A stretch of 33,914 nucleotides of DNA from Methanofollis sp. UBA420 (GTDB lineage Archaea > Halobacteriota > Methanomicrobia > Methanomicrobiales > Methanofollaceae). Shown piece by piece: positions 8,344-14,847 of the stretch. Location of the stretch: NCBI RefSeq assembly GCF_002498315.1, contig NZ_DAGX01000005.1, forward strand, positions 13,953-47,866, written 5' to 3'. Below the pieces are notes generated by a model, which worked only from the letters and a program-made list of their open reading frames with translations, did not search any database and was not told the origin of the DNA. The position numbers and the translations under genes were made by a program. How positions within the stretch are numbered: position 1 is the stretch's first letter; each line of letters begins with the position of its first letter.

Positions 8344-9190
8344 AGGGAGAAACAGCCCTCCCTCCTCCGTCGGTAATAACCCGGTGCCACACCCGAGAAG
8401 CACATGGACTCCCGGACCGTCGCCGTTTTCCGGGTAACGCCCGGATCACCGTCAAAATCACGGGCGCCGATCTCCAGACTCCCGACGAGATAGAGGCCGC
8501 CGTCGATCCGGCCTGCTCCCGGTCACACAGACCCACCCCGGCGGGAAGGACGGCACATACCGGACCCTGGTTGCGCAGCAATCATCACCCGGGCCGGGTG
8601 GTCCGACGGAGAGGAGAGAATTATGACGGACGGGACGAGGGGTGCGCCGGAGCCCGGAGGCTCTTGTAATCGTTACGGAAGCAAGACGAGAAACCACGGA
8701 AATTAAACGGTCAGACCGTCTGTTGATGGACCGGCGCCTCACGGTCGGTGGCGAATACGAAGAGGCTGCACGTCTCCATTCCGGCAAAGGGAAGAGCCGT
8801 GCCTGCCCCAGCCTCGATCCCATCCCGAAGGACTACAGGATGACCGGCACCGATAGGTGCGATGCCGTAAAAGCGGCTTACCGCTCACGCGAGGCGCAGG
8901 CAAAGACCTGCGGGGGTGTTATTTCCGGCAGGTGCCGGGAGGGATGCGGTGAACGACGGTTCGCAGAACCGGAGTTCGAGAAGACCGAAGGTCTTTGAGC
9001 GGCGACTTCCTCAAAGGGGAAGGAGTTCGGGTATCGCAAGGCTGAGGGGATCTCGTGGTGTTTCACTTCCCCACGAAACGGAGAAGCCCCTCAATGTTCG
9101 ATATCGGACACCCAAAAACAGAAGATGTCCGATATGTCTGATAAATGTCCGAGAAATGTCCGATATCTCACAGAGTATACTCTCGACACA
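8344..9190. other. Gene-poor stretch at the edge of the accessory region
   Basis: No convincing gene is visible in these 847 bases. Open frames exist on both strands, but their translations are rich in Arg, Pro, Ser and Gly with no recognisable motif, as expected of GC-rich noncoding DNA. The right end holds the repeat cluster at 9101-9166. The region may contain decayed genes. Confidence 0.5.
9101..9166. repeat. Cluster of TGTCCGATAT repeats
   Basis: Two direct copies of TGTCCGATAT stand at 9126-9135 and 9157-9166. A shortened copy TGTCCGA lies at 9146-9152, and a perfect inverted copy ATATCGGACA at 9101-9110. The inverted pair 9101/9126 is separated by 15 bases. This looks like a protein-binding array (operator or iteron-like), but the bound factor is unknown. 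Confidence 0.6.
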
Positions 9191-9697
9191 TCAGGCTTTC
9201 CTGGGGCGTGATCGAGCTAAAACGTACTTTCTGCCCTTTTTTGCACCGACTGCTTCCAGCAAGCCGCGATGGACAAGATCGAGAAGATCGCGGTACCGGG
9301 TCTTCTCCGATACCTCCGGAGCAATCGATGTATAGTCCACAGCAGTTACTGCCGGTGCATCAGGTAAAAAAAGGTTCAGGAAGAAGATCGCGCTGTCGAT
9401 AAATTCTACCTCTTTGGGCCGACAACCATCCGTGCGCCGGTCTGTTCCATAAACGGGGTCGACAAACGCTGCCTTTCCAAGTGAGCAGGCTGAGAGCGCC
9501 ACGAGCTCCGCACTCTCGAAGCAGTCTTCCGGCGACTCCTCGGGGCAGACCCGCGCCCGTGGGAGTTTGAGGCACACCTCGTCTTGCTGTTGCACGTCAC
9601 CGTGCGAGGAGATGTAGACGGGCTCGTAGCAGGGGTCATCTGAAATAGGAGTTACGCACCCAGTGATTTCCACCAAAAGATCAATATAAAGTGCCAT
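9191..9697 (-). CDS. CHAT/caspase-like protease domain with C-terminal winged helix, frame-slipped
   Basis: The protein has the two hallmarks of the caspase-like CHAT fold. A His sits in VYISSHGD (about residue 48) and a Cys in ALSACSLGK. The C-terminus (from about residue 120) resembles a winged-helix domain: SEKTRYRDLLDL, then RGLLEAVG and KGRKYVLA. Between them about 14 codons make poor sense in the main frame. The neighbouring frame gives FMEQTGARMVVGPK, exactly what a CHAT domain shows after its Cys. The main frame is left at a G run (9455-9458, one base too many) and rejoined at a T run (9413-9415, one too few), so two opposite indels cancel. ATG 9697 is used; upstream open codons to 9814 look noncoding. 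The usual N-terminal half of a caspase domain is missing. Confidence 0.5.
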   Translation of the reverse strand: MALYIDLLVEITGCVTPISDDPCYEPVYISSHGDVQQQDEVCLKLPRARVCPEESPEDCFESAELVALSACSLGKAAFVDPVYGTDRRTDGCRPKEVEFIDSAIFFLNLFLPDAPAVTAVDYTSIAPEVSEKTRYRDLLDLVHRGLLEAVGAKKGRKYVLARSRPRKA

Positions 9698-9771
9698 AGT
9701 AAGAGAGAGCCTTTTACAATCGACGAGGTAAAAGAACAAATCAGGTCCAACAGAGGCCAGTAAGCGCTTGC

Positions 9772-11064
9772 ATGGGTGCCTATCTGCACCACGGACAACC
9801 GGGTAGTTTCGCAACAGTAGATTGCCTGAGTGCCCGGGAGAGGATTCTCTACGACCGGTGGCCGGGATCGGAACTCTCTGTTCTAGAAAAGGAACTCATT
9901 TTTCATAGGGAAAACACCGGCTTCGTTGAGTATGATACAAAAGACGGGAAATACTTCTACCTCCACCCGTCACCGTTCTTGAACAGCCCAAAGAGAGAGA
10001 TTTTCTGCGCTGAATCATGCGACCCGCCGGCAGAACATACCTTCGTCGAGGTCGAGATCGAATCCGAACGAGAATTTATGCCCAATGGGTCACAGGACCG
10101 CATCACCGTGAAAACCATCTGCGGCTGGAAACCTTTCGATCCGAGCCCGCTTGCGGAGCGCAGAAAAATTATGGACTACGAAGAGATCGTGTATTACTTC
10201 ACCCTGCCGTTCCGGGGCGAGGAGGAGACAATCGAACAGATTGCAAAATGTTCCGCTCTCTACTCGCTTTCTTCTCCTCCGATCGCCGATGAGGTGGGAG
10301 GGATCAACGCCGCAATCCTCGGGAAAAAGACACAGTGGAATACCTTCAAAGGGTCTATGAAGGTCATTCCTCAGGACTTCTTCCGTCCCGGCTCGCGGTA
10401 TTACTACTATATATCCGACCAGGAGAAGTGTACGGTCAAAAGAGGGTGCGAGGAGGCAAACCGGGCGATCTACCGGCCAGATGAATACATCATGGATATT
10501 CCACTTGTTATGGAGGAAGCATCACTTAACCAACTATCGAAGGATTGCAGAGAACTCATAAATGAAGAACGACCGATTATCACCTCATATATTCTCGATG
10601 CTCTTATCATCAAACCAGACCCGATGAACTCCGTTGAGAAGACGATAATCGACGCAGTGCATACCATACGGGAAGAGTACAAGCGAACTGGATACTCCCC
10701 CTACAAACAAAATCTGGGCGATGCAATCCCCAAGTTGACCTCCTCGCTTGCCCGACTTCAACGAGCCTCGAAAACAACCCAATCCGATGTTAAAGATGTC
10801 GTAGAACTCTGGCTGGATATGCACTGGAAAGCGAACAAAATCTACTCCTCTCCACTCAAAGTCGCAAAGCGATACGATCTGCTCGACACCGCACGGAAGC
10901 TGTACGTGGAACTCCACGACATCTATGGACTCGAGTTCTGGATTCCGCTCGACGAAGCAGTTACCAGAACTACGCTTCATCCAGAGGAGTTCATGGTTTC
11001 TCTTGAATCACTGATATTCGCAGGATATGCTGTGAGAAAAGCGGGAGCCATAAAGATCCTCTAG
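9772..11064 (+). CDS. Orphan 430-residue protein with C-terminal winged-helix-like end
   Basis: I do not recognise this family. The translation is a well-mixed globular sequence of 430 residues without signal peptide or membrane segments, and its codon use is more AT-rich than that of the flanking housekeeping genes. Visible landmarks are an aromatic stretch RYYYYISDQEK around residue 215, two cysteines close by, and a predominantly helical second half. The last 45 residues (IPLDEAVTRTTLHPEEF, then a hydrophobic helix and short beta hairpin) look like a winged helix. It is divergent from the CHAT-like gene with a spacer of only about 75 bases, so the two may share control. The frame is open upstream to 9703 but has no start codon there; the ATG lacks a clear ribosome site. 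Confidence 0.65.
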   Translation: MGAYLHHGQPGSFATVDCLSARERILYDRWPGSELSVLEKELIFHRENTGFVEYDTKDGKYFYLHPSPFLNSPKREIFCAESCDPPAEHTFVEVEIESEREFMPNGSQDRITVKTICGWKPFDPSPLAERRKIMDYEEIVYYFTLPFRGEEETIEQIAKCSALYSLSSPPIADEVGGINAAILGKKTQWNTFKGSMKVIPQDFFRPGSRYYYYISDQEKCTVKRGCEEANRAIYRPDEYIMDIPLVMEEASLNQLSKDCRELINEERPIITSYILDALIIKPDPMNSVEKTIIDAVHTIREEYKRTGYSPYKQNLGDAIPKLTSSLARLQRASKTTQSDVKDVVELWLDMHWKANKIYSSPLKVAKRYDLLDTARKLYVELHDIYGLEFWIPLDEAVTRTTLHPEEFMVSLESLIFAGYAVRKAGAIKIL

Positions 11065-11563
11065 GCTTCAAAGGGGTTCAAATGAGAGCCTGAAACCGGG
11101 CATTCAAAATGTTTCGCTAGCAAAAGCGTCGGATTGGACCTTCCATCGGCCTGCCCTATGCCAAAAAGAATGGGCTCTACCCCACTCACCCGCAATCTGC
11201 ACCACTATCTCCGGCTCATACCGCAGCACAACCTCGCTCATTCTCCCGCCGGCCTGCACCCGGATCAGGTCGTCCAGCCGCAGGGAGTCGAGCTTCTGTA
11301 GCTGCTTGAAGATGGGCCGGATACGGAAACTGAGCCCGCCTCGAGACCGGACGACACAAGAAATGAAGAATTGCGCTGATATCTGTGAAAAGGGAAGAGA
11401 GATCGCAGGTGAGGACTCTCAACAAATTGCTGCAAACTACTACAAATCACTACAAACCATTTCAGGGAGCAGGTTCAAAAAACTGTTTTTCCTTAGTCGT
11501 ATTCCACATCCGACAAGATTTAATTGAGTTCATTTCTACAATCATCTCCAATCAGATTGCCGG
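11065..11563. other. Intergenic stretch with a possible decayed coding fragment
   Basis: Apart from the fragment at 11104-11345 on the minus strand, nothing is seen here. The part next to the AlbA gene is AT-richer and holds a small imperfect repeat (ACTACAAATC/ACTACAAACC, about 11438-11459). Confidence 0.4.
11104..11345 (-). pseudogene. Possible gene remnant
   Basis: One minus-strand frame reads like real protein for about 60 residues, including FRIRPIFKQLQKLDSL, LDDLIRVQAGG and MSEVVLRYEPEIVVQIAG, and then a stop at 11104. There is no plausible start: an internal ATG follows a GGGAG with no spacing. The fragment matches no family I can name. It may be the end of a gene truncated when the neighbouring accessory genes arrived. 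Confidence 0.2.
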
Positions 11564-13228
11564 TCATGATTTATGCGGCTTGTCGGATGCGAGAACCCAT
11601 GTAGCAGCCTTTGTTCTCCCGACAGCTCGTATCGTCCCTTCTTTTCGCATCTCTTGAAGCAGATCCCGGATAAAGTGGTACTTCTGTTCATCGTTTAATG
11701 CATCTGAAACTTTGTTAAACAAAAGGTCCTCAATATCCGACCTCTTCGCTTCGCGATATGTTTTCAGATATGCCATTACCAGCCCCTTGAAATGCGCTTT
11801 ATCAAGTGACCGCTTCCGGATATAATCGGCTCGCATATCTGTCTCGGCAGCGACACCCACTGAGACACGAAGATTCGGAGACCGACCCTCGATGAGTTGC
11901 TTCTTTCGGAGAATTCTACGCTCTTCCGGAGTGATCGATATCCCTTTCTGCACCTTATCGAGAGTTATAACATCCATCAGCGTCAGATCTTTTCGTCGGA
12001 TCAACATCCGGGTATACTTCTCATCGATCACCCGTCCGAGAATGGTAACTCGCACAACCCTTTCTTCGCTGAGATCATAGTCCGGCATCGGGAAATAACG
12101 ATCTCGTTGTTTCGAAAACATGCGCTTGATCCCGCTGCCTATCGTATCAATCATATTCAATTCGACCATTGCATTTGCAAGGAAAGGATTTCGATACCAA
12201 TCAGGGGGCATATCACGCTCAATTACAGTCCGGACGGTTCCCGGAATAAAATCACCGCGATTCGTAAACATCAGAGAATCAGGCCTTTCGGTTACCGTGA
12301 TGCGAGCAGATTGCTGGTAGTCCTGGTGTGCGATGCAGTTGTGCAACGCTTCGCGGACCACCCACCGGTCATACTGTGAAACTTCCGTGGGAAAGAGCGT
12401 CTCCTCAGAAATATGGCGAATAGTGAGATTTCGGATCTTTTCAAACACTTTATCGACTGCAAGAATCAATGGCTGATCGAAATGGGCATAATCGATCTCA
12501 ATTTCTGCATCGTTCCGCAAAACCCAGGTGATGCGTGCAATGGCAGGTAAGAGGTAGTGTCCCGCTTCGCCCTTTCCAAGGAGAAGGATTGCGGTCTTCG
12601 TTATCTTGCCGTCTCTGCAAACCTTTGCTTTATTCAGAAAGGTCGCGTCATCCCATTCATCAATCTCTTCTGCGAGATCCTGATGCTTTTTCTTAGATTT
12701 AGCACGTGCAAACGCGATTGCTTCCGGATCGAGATCGGCGATTGTAGCGCCGTCACAGATCTCGGCAGACCAGTCAGGTAGCGGTGCACGTATTCGATCG
12801 ATCTCATGAAGCCCCAAAGGCTCAAGCGAATCATGAGTGCGACCATATGCAACGCGCCTCCATGTAGTCGGAACTCCGCGAAGAGCAGGTGGGATTTCGA
12901 ACATGATCACCCGCATCCCATTGACGGCGATCTCGTGAATTGCATGAAACGTCATCTGATGATTCGTCTGCTGCCCGATCTTCTGCTTGAGATGTTCGAG
13001 TCCGGGCGGCATGAGACAATAGTTTGACCCAACAATCTTTCTAGGAGGTTTATCGGTAACACCAAAGATGAGCCACCCGGCAGCTTCTCCATTCAGGCTG
13101 GCTTCATTGCTTAGCGCAGAGAAATATCTGCCGATGTCGTCAAAATCAAGATTACTTTTTGCTTCCTTGAACTCAATCCATTCCGTTTCAGCCGGAAGCA
13201 GCAGGAATTCCTGTAACCGGGAAAGCAT
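11564..13228 (-). CDS. Schlafen/AlbA_2-type ATP-binding, winged-helix protein
   Basis: This 554-residue protein begins with the AlbA_2 (Schlafen-like) nucleic-acid-binding domain: ETEWIEFKEAK at 14-24 and GWLIFGVTD at 51-59. A GHKL-like ATPase segment follows, typical of this family, with REALHNCIAHQDY at 292-304, FTNRGDFIPG at 321-330 and DTIGSGIKRM at 361-370. The last 80 residues resemble a winged helix. Such proteins are usually annotated as ATP-dependent helicases or transcriptional regulators; their true activity is poorly known and several relatives sit in defence islands. ATG 13228 follows GGGGGAT at about 10 bases. Codon use is AT-richer than the flanks, in line with acquisition by transfer. 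It faces away from the tRNA gene and is not in an obvious operon. Confidence 0.85.
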   Translation of the reverse strand: MLSRLQEFLLLPAETEWIEFKEAKSNLDFDDIGRYFSALSNEASLNGEAAGWLIFGVTDKPPRKIVGSNYCLMPPGLEHLKQKIGQQTNHQMTFHAIHEIAVNGMRVIMFEIPPALRGVPTTWRRVAYGRTHDSLEPLGLHEIDRIRAPLPDWSAEICDGATIADLDPEAIAFARAKSKKKHQDLAEEIDEWDDATFLNKAKVCRDGKITKTAILLLGKGEAGHYLLPAIARITWVLRNDAEIEIDYAHFDQPLILAVDKVFEKIRNLTIRHISEETLFPTEVSQYDRWVVREALHNCIAHQDYQQSARITVTERPDSLMFTNRGDFIPGTVRTVIERDMPPDWYRNPFLANAMVELNMIDTIGSGIKRMFSKQRDRYFPMPDYDLSEERVVRVTILGRVIDEKYTRMLIRRKDLTLMDVITLDKVQKGISITPEERRILRKKQLIEGRSPNLRVSVGVAAETDMRADYIRKRSLDKAHFKGLVMAYLKTYREAKRSDIEDLLFNKVSDALNDEQKYHFIRDLLQEMRKEGTIRAVGRTKAATWVLASDKPHKS

Positions 13229-14081
13229 TACAGTAGATATCCCCCTCTCACATTAGGATAGTTTCGCTGCACGCAACTCTTCTTCTGTAGGGCTATCCTT
13301 ATTTCTTCGGCAGCGCCGCATCCTCCACCGGCAGACTACATTCCCTCCGTCCCTGGTACTATACCCGTTCTTCTCCTCCTGTCCGGGACCTCTGACGACC
13401 ATGACCGGTTCGAACCTCGCCGGTCATCGTCTGCCGGGGAGTGCTCGTCGCGCCATACTCCGCATTGTGCTCCTCGCACGGAGGAATGGCGCACGGAGGA
13501 ATGGCGCACGGAGGAATGGCGCACGGAGGAATGGCGCACGGAGGAATGGCGCAAGGCCACCCCTCAAACGACCCCCACCGCCCGGACGCTTCGCGCCTCC
13601 TCCCGCCCCCTCAGGAGGGCCTGGCGGTGCAAGGCGATAGATCGTGGATGGGGGAGATGCAACCAGCGACCCGAATCGCTCCCCCGATGTGACAAACGCC
13701 TCCCGCACGGAGCATGGTGCCGCAGCACGATGTGGAGCACGCACTCCTGCAGGTGGGACCGGTGAGGCTCCCCAGAGGACAACCGTCCCCGTCGCGCGAT
13801 GAAGCAGAGGGCTAGGGAGTCTTTCATTGCCCTAACGAGGAGGAATTTCATGGAAAAATTGGTAAGGATGCGGGGCAGACGATCGCATCCGGGTGAAAAC
13901 CGCACTAGAGAATATCCCGATTAATTGTCTCCGTGGGTGCCGCCCAATAAAATAAGCAGTAACCCACATGTTGCCGAGCATCCCAAATAGGAAGCTCAAG
14001 ATGTATAGCACACTTGACTCTCACGGGCGTGCTCTATCGAACGAAAATGCAAGAAGAGGAGAATCGAACCTGAAGTTAGGA
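13229..14081. other. Gene-poor spacer before the tRNA gene
   Basis: No gene is supported in these 853 bases. The stretch holds the 15-bp tandem repeat (13476-13550), a C- and G-rich block (13560-13630) and a small perfect stem, GGATGCG (13866-13872) with CGCATCC (13884-13890). Frames that run through it translate the tandem repeat into low-complexity pentapeptides. Confidence 0.5.
13476..13550. repeat. Five tandem copies of a 15-bp unit
   Basis: The unit GCACGGAGGAATGGC is repeated five times without change, followed by a broken copy starting GCAAGG. The length is a multiple of three, so any frame gives a pentapeptide repeat (ARRNG, HGGMA, or APFLR on the other strand). Perfect identity suggests recent slippage expansion. 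Confidence 0.9.
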
Positions 14082-14166
14082 TGCGGGGGAAGGGATTCGA
14101 ACCCTTGAACTCCTGCGAGACTGGACCCTAAATCCAGCGCCTTTGACCTAGCTCGGCAACCCCCGC
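14082..14166 (-). tRNA. tRNA-Leu (UAG)
   Basis: Read leftward, the acceptor strands GCGGGGG and CCCCCGC pair perfectly. The anticodon stem CTGGA/TCCAG encloses the loop TTTAGGG with anticodon TAG. A long variable arm (class II) and the T arm AAGGG-TTCGAAT-CCCTT follow. The discriminator is A and the 3' CCA is not encoded. No intron is seen. It borders the accessory region on its 3' side, the usual position for integration, but no duplicated tRNA end was found inside the window. Confidence 0.95.
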
Positions 14167-14190
14167 GTGGATATATATCGGTGCCGGGAG

Positions 14191-14199
14191 AATTATACT
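14191..14199 (-). promoter_or_regulatory. TATA box of tRNA-Leu
   Basis: AGTATAATT, read leftward, is centred about 29 bases before the mature 5' end of the tRNA, the expected archaeal distance. A nearer TATATAT at about 14170-14176 is too close to serve. Confidence 0.5.
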
Positions 14200-14355
14200 T
14201 GCTCCTTGGAGGCCGCACCCCGCACACCGGAAGAGGCGGGGCGGTTCTGGCGGGCCAGTTCTGCACGGGAGGCGAACATTTTTCCGGTTTACCCGGGATC
14301 CGGCAAACAGAGGGAAAGGAAATCTTTTTGCGAAGGACTGCACATACCTGAACTG

Positions 14356-14508
14356 ATGGTCAGGCACGAGTGTGGGTTTGAGGCCCCGATCTATTGTAAA
14401 CGGTGCGGGAGACCCCTATCCTGCGACGAACGTACGGGTGGTCTGTTCTGTCCGCATTGCGGAAGGCGAGTGAGCCTCCTCTGTCCCGGTTGCGGGCGTC
14501 TCTGGTAA
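14356..14508 (+). CDS. Small eight-cysteine zinc-ribbon protein
   Basis: The 50-residue product has cysteines at 6, 14, 17, 23, 32, 35, 43 and 46, including three CxxC knuckles (CKRC, CPHC, CPGC). Such a dense pattern does not arise by chance, and it could bind two zinc ions. ATG 14356 gives the first cysteine at residue 6; the frame stays open to 14167 but that part lacks cysteine patterning and overlaps the tRNA promoter. The ribosome site is weak. It ends two bases before the end of the convergent DUF1922-like gene, itself a zinc-ribbon protein. Function unknown; nucleic-acid or protein binding is typical of such rubredoxin-like ribbons. Confidence 0.55.
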   Translation: MVRHECGFEAPIYCKRCGRPLSCDERTGGLFCPHCGRRVSLLCPGCGRLW

Positions 14509-14509
14509 G

Positions 14510-14776
14510 TCAGACCCGATTTTTCACCCACTCGGCATACCGGGCCCGTAACCTTTGAAGGTCCTGTTCGGTGAGGTCTTCTTTTCCGGTCCGGTGAAGG
14601 TACGACTCCAGTTGTTCCACCACCTGTTCTGCGTCCAGGAAGTCGTCGGTCTCCAGGTAGACCGGCGCACGTCCGACGTTGATCGCCTCCCCGCACATCG
14701 GACAGAGCCTCCAGCGCTGATAGCGGTCCACATAGGTGAAGGTCTTGCAGCCCGGGCAGCGGATGACGAGATACAT
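14510..14776 (-). CDS. DUF1922-like zinc-ribbon protein
   Basis: The 88-residue protein begins MYLVIRCPGCKTF, with a second knuckle CPMCG at 25-29. The helical tail holds DDFLDAEQVVEQLESYL. The four-cysteine ribbon followed by a helix matches the archaeal DUF1922 family (for example the small Methanothermobacter protein MTH1184) as I remember it. No enzymatic role is known to me. A TATA-like box at 14802-14811 lies about 30 bases from the ATG, so the transcript probably starts within a few bases of the start codon. It is transcribed away from the FAD/Rieske gene's end but on the same strand. Confidence 0.75.
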   Translation of the reverse strand: MYLVIRCPGCKTFTYVDRYQRWRLCPMCGEAINVGRAPVYLETDDFLDAEQVVEQLESYLHRTGKEDLTEQDLQRLRARYAEWVKNRV

Positions 14777-14777
14777 A

Positions 14778-14811
14778 CCTACTGGGAGTAGGCGGTCGGC
14801 CGGATAAATAG
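14778..14811 (-). promoter_or_regulatory. Promoter and short palindrome before the DUF1922-like gene
   Basis: Read leftward, TATTTATCCG (14802-14811) is a TATA-like box. CCTACT (14778-14783) and AGTAGG (14787-14792) form a perfect inverted repeat with a GGG spacer immediately upstream of the ATG, at the expected transcription start. Confidence 0.4.
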
Positions 14812-14847
14812 TTATCTATCTTATCTTCTTCCGGGGTTTGGAGCGCT

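Noticed and set aside
8340..8669. 109-codon frame overlapping the PAS gene stop as ATGA
   Set aside because: The overlap looks like coupling, but the product is rich in Arg, Pro and Gly without any motif or hydrophobic core.
8623..8706. 27-codon frame with a GAGGAG site upstream
   Set aside because: The ribosome site is acceptable, but the peptide shows no pattern and there is no promoter; not enough to call a gene.
8642..8998. 118-codon GTG frame
   Set aside because: No ribosome site and low-complexity basic composition, typical of chance frames in GC-rich DNA.
9713..9763. Plus-strand fragment reading FTIDEVKEQIRSNRGQ before a stop
   Set aside because: It looks protein-like but has no start codon and lies in the divergent promoter spacer; too short to judge.
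13253..13321. 22-codon minus-strand frame ending TEEELRAAKLS
   Set aside because: GGAGG touches the ATG with no spacing, and there is no promoter or homology.
13401..13744. Frames on both strands through the tandem repeat
   Set aside because: They are open only because the repeat length is a multiple of three; flanking translation is low complexity.
14033..14082. Integration site duplicated from the tRNA-Leu 3' end
   Set aside because: I looked for a second copy of the tRNA end between 8344 and 14081 and found none. A weakly similar GAATCGAACC at 14061 is too short.
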